Shown: positions 8,860 through 17,656, counted from the first letter of the stretch. The stretch: DNA of 64,000 nt from Bog-473 sp963743785 (GCA_963743785.1 CAVURD010000012.1:1-64000); one strand, 5' to 3'. Program-made: numbers and translations. The notes: generated by a model from the letters alone, not told the origin.

Positions 8860-9513
8860 TCAGGTCGCGAGCAGGTAGGCGCTCTTACCGATCAGCCAGA
8901 ACCCGAGAACCAGCGACACCACGATGATGACCTGATCGGTGTGGGTGTCGATCCACTTCCGGATCGAGGCCAGAAAGGCCTGCGCCTGCGTGGGCCAGAA
9001 GCCGGCGTAGATCTCCAGGGCCAGGTAGACGGCGGTAGCGACGAGGCAGAACAGAACCAGAGCGATGTAGCTCTCCGCAGACGAGAGCTTGGCCTCCATG
9101 ATGGTGGCCACGCCGGCCGCCACCAGGCCCCATGGCTGGGTCAGCGGTCCGAGCGCCATGGCGTACCACGGCGACATGTTGTCGATGCCGGTCTGCCATT
9201 TGGGCGTCTTCTTGGGCTTCTTGGGCTGGCCCATGCGGCGCCAATGCCGGACGGCGATGAACACCAGGACCGCGCCGATCAGGATCTTGACGGCCAGACC
9301 GGCCAACGACGGGGCGGTGTTGGGTTTGGGCGGCTTGTTGCCCGTGACCAACACCGTGGCCGCCACGACGATGGCCAACGAGACGATCCACCCGAAGATG
9401 AAGGCGGCTCCCTTGCGCACGCCGTTCTTCGACGCCAGCACCAGCACGAAGCCGGTCAACGGAATTGGTTCGAGGGTGATGACCAGCCCGATGAGCAACA
9501 GGTCGATGATCAC
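8860..9513 (-). CDS. GAP-family (SfLAP/Sap-like) membrane protein
   Basis: The 217-residue protein has six predicted membrane helices and matches the sulfolipid-1-addressing/GAP family: an N-terminal IGLVITLEPIPLTGFVLVL segment, a cytoplasmic Lys/Pro-rich loop after the third helix (QPKKPKKTPKW), then MSPWYAMALGPLTQPWGL. In mycobacteria members help deliver glycolipids to the cell surface; whether this protein has that role is inferred from family only. It lies convergent to the aldolase gene and appears to be transcribed alone. Confidence 0.82.
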   Translation of the reverse strand: MIIDLLLIGLVITLEPIPLTGFVLVLASKNGVRKGAAFIFGWIVSLAIVVAATVLVTGNKPPKPNTAPSLAGLAVKILIGAVLVFIAVRHWRRMGQPKKPKKTPKWQTGIDNMSPWYAMALGPLTQPWGLVAAGVATIMEAKLSSAESYIALVLFCLVATAVYLALEIYAGFWPTQAQAFLASIRKWIDTHTDQVIIVVSLVLGFWLIGKSAYLLAT

Positions 9514-9687
9514 CGGGCCCTCACCCCAACGATCACCCAGATCCGGCTGCGCATCTCAGCTGCTCCTTACCCCTGCTGTTTATCTGACCTTCGCGGAAAT
9601 GGGTATGCCCGATCACACATGACGGGCGTGACCGTCGGAACGTGGTGCTGCGTGGGCTGCCAGGGGACTCCGTGGCGGCAGAAGCGA

Positions 9688-10080
9688 CTAGGCCAGGATC
9701 TTGGCCTTTTGGGCGTCGAACTCGGCCTGGCTGATGGTGCCCTGATCCTTCAAGGCTGCCAGCTTGCTCAGCTGATCGGCCGTCGAGCTTGAGCCGGCGG
9801 CCTCTTTGACATAGCTGTCGAAGGCCTGCTGTTGTTGCTGGGCCTGGGCCGCAGCCCGCTCGTGCATCTTGCCGCCGCGGGCGATGAGGTAGACGAAAAT
9901 GCCGAGGAAGGGCAGGACGATGACGAAGATCACCCACAGGGCCTTGGCCCCGCCCCCCATGTCGCGGCTCCGGAAGATGTCGCCGAAGATGACGATGAGA
10001 AGCCAGAACCAGATGATGAAGATGAACAGGCCGAGCATGGTGCCGAACAGGTCAGCCAGCGGGTAGGTGTACGCCAACAT
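9688..10080 (-). CDS. membrane protein with PLDc_N-like helices and C-terminal SHOCT domain
   Basis: This 130-residue protein has two hydrophobic helices (about residues 10-32 and 48-68) separated by RSRDMGGGAKALW, as in phospholipase-D-N-terminal-like small membrane proteins, a Gln-rich linker (QAQQQQQ) and a C-terminal SHOCT motif (DQLSKLAALKDQGTISQAEF). SHOCT is a short oligomerisation module found at protein ends. The tail is nearly the same as that of the small protein at 16178-16456. The upstream ATG is at 10080 with AGGAGAT close by on the coding strand. Function is unknown; such proteins are often stress associated. Confidence 0.82.
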   Translation of the reverse strand: MLAYTYPLADLFGTMLGLFIFIIWFWLLIVIFGDIFRSRDMGGGAKALWVIFVIVLPFLGIFVYLIARGGKMHERAAAQAQQQQQAFDSYVKEAAGSSSTADQLSKLAALKDQGTISQAEFDAQKAKILA

Positions 10081-10271
10081 CGTCGTGATCTCCTTGCCTA
10101 GACGGCTCTCGAAGCGGCTGGTGCCGCCCGCATCCCCGTTGTCTCCCGAACCGTAGCCCCAACTGTCAACTCCGCGGCGCTACATCCTCTGCGTGATGGA
10201 ACCACGCGTGATGGCACGGGTCATCACCCTTGAGGGGTGACATCGGCGTCGATGCAGGTCACAGGCGTCGC

Positions 10272-12869
10272 TCATAACAGCCCGAGCCCCCGGGCCCGGG
10301 TGATCGCCTCGCTCCGATTGGGGACGGCGAGCTTCTGGTAGATATGCGCCATGTGGGTCTTGATCGTGTTGACCGAGACAAAGCAGCGCTCCGCCAACTC
10401 GGCGTTGGTCATGCGGCTGGGCAGGTAGGAAAGGACCTCCAGCTCCCGGTCGGTCAGCGGGTCGACCAACTCGGCCACCAGGGCCGGAGATCGGGCCTGC
10501 CGGGCCCGCTGGAGCACGACCTCCCTGAAACCGGAATGGCCACCCGACTGCGAGATGAGCTCCACGATTCGCGGACCGGCCCGGACGAACACATCGACCA
10601 GCGAGTGACGCTCACCGACGGCCATCGCTTCGGCCAGCCGCGCCCGGGCGTCATCGGGGGAGTCCTCGCACGCGGCCAGCCAGGCCAGCAGCAGCAGTCG
10701 TTGGATCCGAATCATCGGTTCAGCCGATGAAGGGACGGACGGCAGTTCCTCCAGGAACTTCCGCGCCTGGTCGAGTTGACCGAGCTCGATCGCGGCAGCG
10801 GTGCGCTCGACCACCACGTGGGGCGAACGCGACGCCACCTCGGTCGTCAATCGCAGCGACTGTTCGGGCGAGCCGGCCACGCGGAGCAGCCGGCCCCGCA
10901 GCGCCAGGATGCGATCCGCCACGATGGGCGGCGGCGGTGCCGCCATCTCCTGGATGATCGAGAGAAGGGTGGCGCTGGCGAGGTCGATCTTGCCGTCCGA
11001 CGCTTCGAGCAGTGCCGACTCGAGATGACCCACCCAAGCGAGTTGCGACCGCCGGTTGGCTTCGGCCCGCAGTACACCCTCGCGAAGAGAGAGGGAGGCG
11101 CGGTGGGGCTCCCCGCGCTCACGCGCCGTCAAGGTCACGGCGAGGTATGCGTCAGCTACGGCTGGATGCGACAGCAATCCTACGTCTCGAGCCGTCTCCA
11201 GGGCTTCGCCGGCCAGGTCCTCGGCGCGTTTGGTCCGGCCGGTCCAGGCTTCGAGCAGGGCCAGCGCGCCCAGGCCATGGATTCTCCAGGTCGAGTACGC
11301 CGCACCCGCGCTCAGCAGGGCCCGCTCGAGCCACTCGCGGGCCGGCCCGATGTTGCCGGCCTGGAAGTGCGCCCGACCGAGGGACGCCAGGACCATCGTC
11401 TCGAGCGACGGCCTGTCGGATATGCCCATCACATCGGGCAGCGGCGCGTCGCCCAGGTCGGTGAGCATCTCGAGGGCACGAGTGGCCGCACTGATGGTGA
11501 ATTCGGGGCGAGGTCGCCACTGGGCCATCGCGGCCAGTGAGCACTGCGCGAACGCCCGTTCGCCCGGCGAAGCATCGGGATCGATCGTGACGCGCCGCAA
11601 GATGTCCTCGGCCTCGGCCGCCTGTCCCTCGGTGAGCAGGAGGGCTCCGAGAAGAAGGCTGACGTCGCGCCGTCCTGATCGAGCGGACTCGGGGATCCTC
11701 CGGATCCACCCGATGACGGTCGCCATCTCGCCCCGCTCGAATACCTCCGAACCGGTGTTCAGTATGACCTCGAGGGCCCCGCTCCAATCTTTGGCCCGCA
11801 GCAGGTATTCGACCCCGGCGTCCGACCGGCCGCGGGCGAAATGCCAGTCGGCCGCCCGTCGCAGGAGAAGCGCCTCGGCCGGTGGATTCTCGGCCCGCAG
11901 CCGGAAACGGAGCAGGTCTCGGAAGAGGTGATGGAACCGAAACCATTCGCGCCGGGTGTCCAGCGCCACTAGGAACATCGATTCCCGCTCCAGTTCTTCG
12001 AGCACCAACTGCGCATTGGCTTCGCCGGTCAGATGGTTCACCAGGTCGCCGCACATCTCATCGAGCACCGAGATGTGGAGCAGCAGCTTCCGGCGCCCTT
12101 CCGTCTGGGCTTCCAGGACCTCTTCGCTGAGGTAGTCGGCGATCAACCGGTCGTCCCCGCTGAACTGGGTGACAAACGCCTCCGCCTCGGGATGGAGCCT
12201 GAGCGTGACACCGGCCAACTGCAGCCCGGCGGCCCAGCCCTCGGTGCGGTTGACCAGAACGGACACGCTCTCCCCGGGCAGGGTGCGGCCGGTGATGCGC
12301 TCGATCAACTGCGCCGACTCCGTCTCACTGAGGGCCAGGTCAACCTGTCGGAACTCGGTCAGATCGCGTCGAATCCGATGTCGGGTCAGGGCCATCGGAG
12401 GATCCATCCGCGTCGAAAGCACCAGGTGGACCTGGGGCGGGAGCAGGTCGACGAGGCGGCCCAGATCCGCCACCAGGACGCCGTTCGACAGGTGGTGCAG
12501 GTCGTCGAGGACGATGACCACCTCGGGGAACTCGGTCATCTGCATCTGGAGTGCTTCGAGCAGGGGGGTCCCCAACCCTCCACCATTCATGGGCACGAGT
12601 GGCGTGAGTTCGGACACGCCGGGGTTGACCTCTCCCAGCCCCAGCAGCAGGCGCTGTGAGAAACGGACGGGGTCACCGTCCACCTCCTCGAGCGGCAACC
12701 ACACGAAATGAATCTCGGGGTGGGTGGAAGCCCACTGGTGCAACAGGACCGATTTGCCTGCACCGGCCGGAGCCACCAGCACGATCAAGGGCCGCGAGAG
12801 GGATTGGTCCAATCGGCGGACCAGACCCGGACGGGCCACCTCATGGGCTGGTGTAGCGGGCACCTCCAC
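10272..12869 (-). CDS. large MalT/LAL-type LuxR transcriptional regulator
   Basis: The 865-residue protein is an ATP-binding transcription factor. A P-loop APAGAGKS occupies residues 33-40, a Walker-B-like VVIVLDDLHHL lies near residue 120, the middle is a long helical repeat region (TPR-like, about 400-780), and the C-terminus carries a LuxR helix-turn-helix (LTDRELEVL ... SVNTIKTHMAHIYQKL). MalT-type activators use inducer and ATP to oligomerise and switch on neighbouring operons. The start is a GTG at 12869. The divergent neighbour is the third small paralogue at 13214, so the 344 bases between them may hold its operator. The inducer is unknown. Confidence 0.92.
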   Translation of the reverse strand: MEVPATPAHEVARPGLVRRLDQSLSRPLIVLVAPAGAGKSVLLHQWASTHPEIHFVWLPLEEVDGDPVRFSQRLLLGLGEVNPGVSELTPLVPMNGGGLGTPLLEALQMQMTEFPEVVIVLDDLHHLSNGVLVADLGRLVDLLPPQVHLVLSTRMDPPMALTRHRIRRDLTEFRQVDLALSETESAQLIERITGRTLPGESVSVLVNRTEGWAAGLQLAGVTLRLHPEAEAFVTQFSGDDRLIADYLSEEVLEAQTEGRRKLLLHISVLDEMCGDLVNHLTGEANAQLVLEELERESMFLVALDTRREWFRFHHLFRDLLRFRLRAENPPAEALLLRRAADWHFARGRSDAGVEYLLRAKDWSGALEVILNTGSEVFERGEMATVIGWIRRIPESARSGRRDVSLLLGALLLTEGQAAEAEDILRRVTIDPDASPGERAFAQCSLAAMAQWRPRPEFTISAATRALEMLTDLGDAPLPDVMGISDRPSLETMVLASLGRAHFQAGNIGPAREWLERALLSAGAAYSTWRIHGLGALALLEAWTGRTKRAEDLAGEALETARDVGLLSHPAVADAYLAVTLTARERGEPHRASLSLREGVLRAEANRRSQLAWVGHLESALLEASDGKIDLASATLLSIIQEMAAPPPPIVADRILALRGRLLRVAGSPEQSLRLTTEVASRSPHVVVERTAAAIELGQLDQARKFLEELPSVPSSAEPMIRIQRLLLLAWLAACEDSPDDARARLAEAMAVGERHSLVDVFVRAGPRIVELISQSGGHSGFREVVLQRARQARSPALVAELVDPLTDRELEVLSYLPSRMTNAELAERCFVSVNTIKTHMAHIYQKLAVPNRSEAITRARGLGLL

Positions 12870-13213
12870 GAATCAGCTTGCTTTCTTCCCCCTGGAACTG
12901 CGCCAAGTGTCCCACCGGGGCGGACATGGGGCAACCGAGGTGTGACACCCGGGTGACGGACGTCAGCGCACCCGACTATCACCCTGGATGGATGACGACC
13001 CCGGACCGGGGGCGGGGGATCATGTCACCAAGGCATGCCATCTTCGAACAGGGGTGTTGGCTGCAACGTCGAGTCTGCGTGTACGGGAGATACCCAGCGA
13101 GTGCAGCGACGAGACCATCGCCCGGGGACCGTCCACCTGTGAGCCGATGGGAGGGGCGATGGGAGGCCTGCTGGAGATCTCACGGCGCTGCCGTGTGGTC
13201 GGAAAGAGTCGCA
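12870..13213. other. intergenic region between the LuxR regulator and small paralogue 3
   Basis: This 344-base divergent spacer holds no convincing gene, although one forward frame is open through it. It contains the perfect 10-bp palindrome CACCCGGGTG at 12946-12955, which could be an operator for the adjacent regulator, but with one copy and a GC-only centre the support is weak. Confidence 0.45.
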
Positions 13214-13459
13214 TTGAGCGCTGAGGCCTTCGAAATCATCGTCAAGGGGAGACTGACCCCCACGCTCGTCGCCGCATTGGAGGGATTCGAGGTCAGCCGC
13301 TATGACCAGAATCTGACCTATCTGGTCGGATGGGTGCCCGACCAGGCGCGGCTGCACTTCGTCCTCTCGGTGCTGCGCGACCTGAACGTCGAGCTGAAGT
13401 CGGTCAACGCCGTGAAATCTGCCGACCCGGCGCTCGATGGACCCGGGACCACGACCTAA
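13214..13459 (+). CDS. small protein, member 3 of the three-copy paralogous family
   Basis: The TTG at 13214 is preceded by GGAAAGAG at 13201-13208 and gives an 81-residue protein. The same frame is open far upstream, but the extra residues have no coding look. It shares with member 1 the segments KG-x-L-x-P, L-x-G, LVG, PDQ-x-RLH, LRD-[ML]-N-[IV]-EL and S-[IV]-N, and ends in a short Pro/Gly/Thr tail. It lies divergent to the LuxR-type regulator and directly before the remains of a sulfatase gene, so its original downstream neighbour may have been lost by deletion. Confidence 0.65.
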   Translation: MSAEAFEIIVKGRLTPTLVAALEGFEVSRYDQNLTYLVGWVPDQARLHFVLSVLRDLNVELKSVNAVKSADPALDGPGTTT

Positions 13460-13475
13460 GGATTCACGAACGACA

Positions 13476-13619
13476 TTGCCTGTCAGCGAGCACTACTTCG
13501 GCGGCGCCAGCCGCTTCAACGGGACGGTGAATTGGGTGGAGTTGGCGATGGGCGACGATGACCACGACCGTCTCATCGGCCGCGAAGACCGCATGTGCGT
13601 AGCCGCCGCCATCACGTAA
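13476..13619 (+). pseudogene. remnant: last 47 codons of an arylsulfatase
   Basis: Translation of this stretch aligns without gaps to the last 47 residues of the intact arylsulfatase at 57747-60107; I count 18 identical positions, including the SxFNG and GDDxHDxL segments (RFNGTVN here, KFNGKID there). Everything upstream, including the catalytic Cys motif, is missing, and the fragment starts only 16 bases after small paralogue 3. It is followed by the remnant of a formylglycine-generating enzyme, the usual partner of such sulfatases. It is best read as the 3' scar of a large deletion, not a functional gene. Confidence 0.7.
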
Positions 13620-13639
13620 GCCGGACCGGCCCCTATCCC

Positions 13640-14017
13640 GTGTCCGATCCGTGTGGCGCGCCGAACCGCGGCGGAAGTGTGCCCGGCGCGGCGGCCGAGC
13701 GCGGACTCCCCACCGGGGGGACCCATGACGCAGCGCTGGTTACCATCCCGGGCGGCACGTACCGCATGGGCGACGAGTCCGACCGGGCCTACGCGGACGA
13801 CGGCGAAGCTCCGGTGCACCCGGTGGAGCTGGGGTCGTTTCTGATCGACCGCCATGCGGCCACCAATGAGCAGTTCGCCATCTTCATCGACGCCTCCGGC
13901 TGGCAGACAGATGCCGAAGCGTTCGGATGGTCCTTCGGCTTCGCCGGCCTGCTGCCGGACGAATATCCACCCACGCGCAACGTCGCATTCCGGGTGGCGG
14001 TTGACCTCCCCGCCTGA
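13640..14017 (+). pseudogene. internally deleted formylglycine-generating enzyme (FGE/SUMF1 family)
   Basis: From the GTG at 13640 the frame gives a short Cys/Pro/Gly start (DPCGAPNRGG), the FGE-specific IPGGTYRMGDE, a PVHPVELGSFLIDR segment and ATNEQFAIFIDASGW, up to AGLLPDEYPPTR. The next residues are NVAFRVA, which is the extreme C-terminal motif of the family (GFRVA). Intact enzymes are about 300 residues; here about 200 central residues, including the two copper-binding catalytic cysteines and the whole WE-x-x-AR core, are gone with the frame kept. It cannot convert Cys to formylglycine. It follows the sulfatase remnant by 20 bases, the normal operon order. Confidence 0.75.
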
Positions 14018-14103
14018 GGGCCTGAAGGTCCCCTGAAGGGCGCGGCCCGATATCCCCCCGTCGGGGTGATGGCTCGACCGCTTTTCGGCGCGAAGCTGGT
14101 CAC

Positions 14104-15585
14104 ATGGTCACTTCCACGACGACGGGTGGGACACCCGGCGGGTCAGGGAACCGGTACTTCTCCGAACATCTGACCGTCGATCAACGGATCGCCAAGGGCA
14201 AGAAAGCCCGGGTCAGGGCGCCGCGCCGGTCCCATGAGCAGTGGGAGCAGGGTGCCGGAAGGCCGGATCCGGTCGCCCTGCTGCAGGGGCAGGCCGCTAC
14301 CAGGGTGCCCGAGCTGGTGCCGATTCGCTACGGCCGGATGATGGTGTCGCCGTTCACCTTCTATCGGGGGGCGGCCCTGATCATGGCGTCCGACCTGTCC
14401 ACCACGGCGGATTCGGGCCTCACCGTGCAGGCCTGCGGGGATGCGCATCTGAGCAACTTTGGCGTCTTTGCGTCCGCCGAGCGGACCCTGGTCTTCGACC
14501 TCAACGACTTCGACGAGACCCTGCCCGGACCATGGGAGTGGGATGTCAAGCGCCTCACAGCCAGTCTGGCCATCGCCGGGCGCAATCGCGGGTTCTCCGA
14601 CAAGGAGCGGGCCAACGTTGTGCTCGCGACGGCGGCGGCGTACCGGACCGAGATGGCCAGGTTGGCCAAGCTGCGCGACCTCGACGTGTGGTACTCCCGT
14701 GTCGACATAGAGGCGGTGCTCCGACAGATCGGCGGGGAGCTCGGCCTCGACGGCCGCAAGGGCGCGGACAAGACCCTGTCCAAGGTCAAGGCCCGGGCCG
14801 ACAAAATCCTGGCCAAGGCGAAGACGCGCGACAGCATGCAGGCCCTGGAGAAGCTCACCGAAGTGGTCGACGGCGAGACCCGATTTGTCAACGAACCCCC
14901 GCTGATCGTGCCCATCGAGGACCTCCTCCCCGAGTCGGATGCGGCCAGCGCGACCGACCGCTTCCATACGATGCTCACCACCTACCGCCGCACGCTGCAG
15001 AGCGACCGCCAGCATCTCTTGAACCAGTTTCGATTCGCCGGTATCGCCCGCAAGGTGGTCGGTGTGGGCAGCGTCGGCACCAGGGCGTGGGTCATTCTGA
15101 TGCTGGGGAGAGACGGCCAGGACCCACTCCTGCTGCAGGCGAAAGAGGCACAAGCGTCCGTCCTGGCCGAGTTCGCCGGCAAGAGCAAGTACTCCCATCA
15201 GGGGGAACGGGTGGTGGCCGGTCAGCACCTGATGCAGGCATCGAGCGACATCTTCCTGGGCTGGGACAGGGTCGACGGGCTGGACGGGGTGCGCCGCGAC
15301 TTCTATGTCCGCCAGCTGCGCGACTGGAAGGGCTCAGCCGATGTGGACCAGATGATTCCCCCGGGGATGCAGGCCTACGGTCAGCTTTGCGGGGCGACGT
15401 TGGCCAGGGCCCATGCCCGCTCGGGCGATCGGATCGCCATTGCGGCCTACCTGGGCACGTCGGACACGTTCGACAAGGCCATCAGATCGTTCTCCGAGAG
15501 CTACGCCGACCAGAACGAACGCGACTACGACGCGCTCCTCAAAGCCATCTCTGATGGACGGGTGATCGCGGAGAGTGGCGTCTGA
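14104..15585 (+). CDS. DUF2252 family protein
   Basis: The 493-residue protein matches DUF2252 along its length: R-x-x-RM-x-x-SPF-x-F-x-RG, a CGDAHLSNFG motif and a VFDLNDFDE motif, together reminiscent of the catalytic loop and metal-binding Asp of aminoglycoside-phosphotransferase-like kinases, then WEWDVKRLTAS. Biochemical function is not established for the family. It is cytosolic. The ATG at 14104 follows GCTGGTCAC without a strong ribosome site. It sits upstream of the DUF6325/SHOCT pair. Confidence 0.9.
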   Translation: MVTSTTTGGTPGGSGNRYFSEHLTVDQRIAKGKKARVRAPRRSHEQWEQGAGRPDPVALLQGQAATRVPELVPIRYGRMMVSPFTFYRGAALIMASDLSTTADSGLTVQACGDAHLSNFGVFASAERTLVFDLNDFDETLPGPWEWDVKRLTASLAIAGRNRGFSDKERANVVLATAAAYRTEMARLAKLRDLDVWYSRVDIEAVLRQIGGELGLDGRKGADKTLSKVKARADKILAKAKTRDSMQALEKLTEVVDGETRFVNEPPLIVPIEDLLPESDAASATDRFHTMLTTYRRTLQSDRQHLLNQFRFAGIARKVVGVGSVGTRAWVILMLGRDGQDPLLLQAKEAQASVLAEFAGKSKYSHQGERVVAGQHLMQASSDIFLGWDRVDGLDGVRRDFYVRQLRDWKGSADVDQMIPPGMQAYGQLCGATLARAHARSGDRIAIAAYLGTSDTFDKAIRSFSESYADQNERDYDALLKAISDGRVIAESGV

Positions 15586-15624
15586 CGAGAGCGGGAGCCC
15601 GACTTGGGTGACGTTTGCGTACCG

Positions 15625-15651
15625 TGGGTGAACCCGTGGGACAATCACCCA
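15625..15651. promoter_or_regulatory. inverted repeat upstream of the DUF6325 gene
   Basis: TGGGTGA at 15625-15631 and TCACCCA at 15645-15651 form 7-bp arms with a 13-base spacer, in the 136-base gap before the DUF6325 gene. It could be an operator or an attenuator-like hairpin. No homopolymer T tract follows, so it is not a classical terminator. Confidence 0.35.
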
Positions 15652-15721
15652 GGTGGGGTGATGAAGTGCATCGCAGAAATTCGTAGCCTTGACCAACCAG
15701 AGAGCGTAAGGATGCCCAGAC

Positions 15722-16144
15722 ATGCCAATCGGTCCAGTCGAATACATCATCGTCGGTTTTCCCGGGAACAAGTTCACCGGAAAGATCGCCCCGGAGCTGA
15801 AGGCTCTGGTGGATTCGGGCACGGTTCGTATCCTCGATCTGATCTTTATCGGTAAGGATGTCGATGGCTCCGTCGTCGTCTTCGAGGTGGATGAATTGGA
15901 CGGGGTTGCCGCATTCCTCGAGATGGACGCCGACGTCGGCGGCCTCATCGGTGAGAGCGACGTGGCGCACGCGGCTGCCAGCCTTGAGCCCAATAGCTCG
16001 TGCGCGCTCCTGATCTGGGAGGACGTGTGGGCGGCCAAGTTCGCCGAGGCCGTTCGTGGCTCCGGCGGGGTGGTGCTCGAAGGCGCCCGGATCCCATACG
16101 AACTCATCGCCCCGGCCCTCGAATCCCTCCCCGCGGCAGTGTGA
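15722..16144 (+). CDS. DUF6325/DUF1269-like family protein
   Basis: This 140-residue acidic cytosolic protein begins GPVEYIIVGFPGNKFTGKI and continues ALVDSGTVRILDLIFIGKD, the pattern of actinobacterial DUF6325 (DUF1269-like) proteins. No catalytic motif is evident. The gene is followed 33 bases later by a SHOCT-domain protein, a recurring pair in actinobacterial genomes, which suggests the two act together, perhaps in membrane or stress homeostasis. The inverted repeat at 15625-15651 lies in its presumptive promoter. Confidence 0.82.
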   Translation: MPIGPVEYIIVGFPGNKFTGKIAPELKALVDSGTVRILDLIFIGKDVDGSVVVFEVDELDGVAAFLEMDADVGGLIGESDVAHAAASLEPNSSCALLIWEDVWAAKFAEAVRGSGGVVLEGARIPYELIAPALESLPAAV

Positions 16145-16177
16145 AATGAACCCTTCGATCGAGACTGGAGAAACGAC

Positions 16178-16456
16178 ATGATGAGACGACGTCCGCTGGC
16201 GCGGATGGCAGTTCGGACGACCGTGGTGGCCGGTACCGCCGCCGCCGTCGGGGCCCACGTGGCCAACAAGAATGCGGCGCAGGAGCAGGCAGCTCAAGAG
16301 GCGCCGGTGGCAGAGGCCCCGCCGGCTGCGCCGGCTCCGGCAGCTCCCGCCCAGCCGGACAAGATCGCGCAGCTCACCCAGCTGGCCGCGCTGAAGGACT
16401 CCGGCGCGCTCACCGAGGCTGAGTTCGCAGCCGAAAAGGCCAAGCTTCTCGCCTGA
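16178..16456 (+). CDS. small SHOCT-domain protein
   Basis: The 92-residue product starts with an Arg-rich segment, a short hydrophobic stretch (VVAGTAAAVGAHVA), an Ala/Pro-rich linker and a C-terminal SHOCT motif (LAALKDSGALTEAEF). GAGAAACGAC precedes the ATG. The tail differs by only a few residues from the SHOCT end of the protein at 9688-10080. It is presumably cotranscribed with the DUF6325 gene and may be its oligomerisation partner. Function is otherwise unknown. Confidence 0.82.
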   Translation: MMRRRPLARMAVRTTVVAGTAAAVGAHVANKNAAQEQAAQEAPVAEAPPAAPAPAAPAQPDKIAQLTQLAALKDSGALTEAEFAAEKAKLLA

Positions 16457-16598
16457 GTCACCAGACGGGAGCGAACAGGTGCGACGTCACAGGTCGCCTG
16501 GTTCGCCCACGCTCGGGTGTTTCTGCGGCGGATTGAGCGGGTCGTTGGTTCACGGGCGACGTCCCCCGGGGGAATCGCTCATTTAACATCCTGGCGCC

Positions 16599-17573
16599 AT
16601 GCTGCGCCTCCCCTCACGGCTCCTTCGCGCTCGGGCCTTGGTGGGATCGTCGAGCATGCCCGGACGGCGCGTCCGGCACCCGGCCCTGACACTCGGTGCC
16701 ACGCTGGTGACCGGGGTTACGGCCCTGCTGGCGACCTCGGGTGTCGCCACCGGCACCACGGTGGCCTCGAGCCGATCGCCGTTCTATGTGGCCTTGGGCG
16801 ATTCCTACACGTCTGGCCCGGGCCTCCCGGCGCAGCTCGGCCCGCAGACCAACCCGCCCGCCCCAGCTGCGTGTCAACGCTCATCCGACAACTACCCGAC
16901 GATCGTGGCCAAGTCCCTCGGAGTCGCGGTCGATGACGTCAGTTGCCTCGGTGCCTCCACCAAGGATCTCGATGCGTCGCAAGGATCGGGGATCCCCGCC
17001 CAGCTGTCGGCGCTCGGTCCATCCACCTCGCTCGTTTCGCTCGGCATCGGCGGCAACGATCTGGGCTTCTCGTCGGTCGTGGCCAACTGCGCCGCCGTCA
17101 CCCCTTGGGGCGCCACCAAGGTCGGTTGGAGTTGCCGGTCGCACTACACCGTCAACGGCGTCGATGAGCTCGTGTCCTTGGTCCACCAGGTAGGCGACCG
17201 GGTCGCCGCCTTGCTCACCGACGTCAGGTCCCGGGCGCCGCAAGCCAGGGTGTTCGTCATCGGGTATCCAGACATCGTCCCGGCCAGTGGCCGGGGCTGC
17301 TGGCCCATGCTCCCGTTCTCGTCACCGGACCTCGACTATGTCCGCAGCATCGAGGCGGACCTGAATGACACGTTGTCCAGTGATGCCTCGGCCGCCGGGG
17401 ATGGCTTCGTCAACATGGCGACACCGAGCGCGGACCACAACGCCTGCACGTCGGCCACCAGCCGATGGGTCGAGCCCATTGTCCCGTCGCCGGGCACCTT
17501 CCCGCTGCACCCGAGCGCGGTGGGTATGGCCGGCATGGCTCGGGTGCTCGAAGGCGCCATCGCCTCGACCTAG
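16599..17573 (+). CDS. secreted SGNH/GDSL hydrolase (lipase/esterase)
   Basis: The 324-residue protein has a basic start and a hydrophobic segment (about residues 29-52) consistent with a signal peptide, then block I GDSYTSG with nucleophile Ser69, block III GIGGNDLGF near residue 150, and block V PLHPSAVGM with the catalytic His near the C-terminus. Several cysteines in pairs (ACQRS, DDVSC, ANC, WSC, GCW, NAC) suggest disulfides outside the cell, as in streptomycete SGNH lipases. The enzyme would hydrolyse ester bonds of lipids or acetylated sugars. A second ATG at 16656 is an alternative start. It is convergent with the TIGR03085 gene. Confidence 0.88.
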   Translation: MLRLPSRLLRARALVGSSSMPGRRVRHPALTLGATLVTGVTALLATSGVATGTTVASSRSPFYVALGDSYTSGPGLPAQLGPQTNPPAPAACQRSSDNYPTIVAKSLGVAVDDVSCLGASTKDLDASQGSGIPAQLSALGPSTSLVSLGIGGNDLGFSSVVANCAAVTPWGATKVGWSCRSHYTVNGVDELVSLVHQVGDRVAALLTDVRSRAPQARVFVIGYPDIVPASGRGCWPMLPFSSPDLDYVRSIEADLNDTLSSDASAAGDGFVNMATPSADHNACTSATSRWVEPIVPSPGTFPLHPSAVGMAGMARVLEGAIAST

Positions 17574-17592
17574 ACGACGCGTCGCTCGCCAC

Positions 17593-17632
17593 GCGAGGCG
17601 CGGCGAGGCGCGGCGAGGCGCGGCGAGGCGCG
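17593..17632. repeat. four perfect tandem copies of a 10-bp unit
   Basis: GCGAGGCGCG is repeated four times in the short gap between two convergent genes (stops at 17573 and 17657). It does not form a simple hairpin and has no T tract, so it is a simple-sequence expansion more than a terminator. Copy number may vary between strains. Confidence 0.85.
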
Positions 17633-17656
17633 GTGGGAAGCGGTGGTCCTTCTGCG

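Noticed and set aside
12946..12955. 10-bp palindrome CACCCGGGTG as an assigned LuxR operator
   Set aside because: Only one copy and GC-rich; chance occurrence is likely. Mentioned with low weight only.
14143..15228. 361-codon minus-strand frame opposite the DUF2252 gene
   Set aside because: Antisense shadow, rich in Gly, His, Arg and Leu with no recognisable domain.
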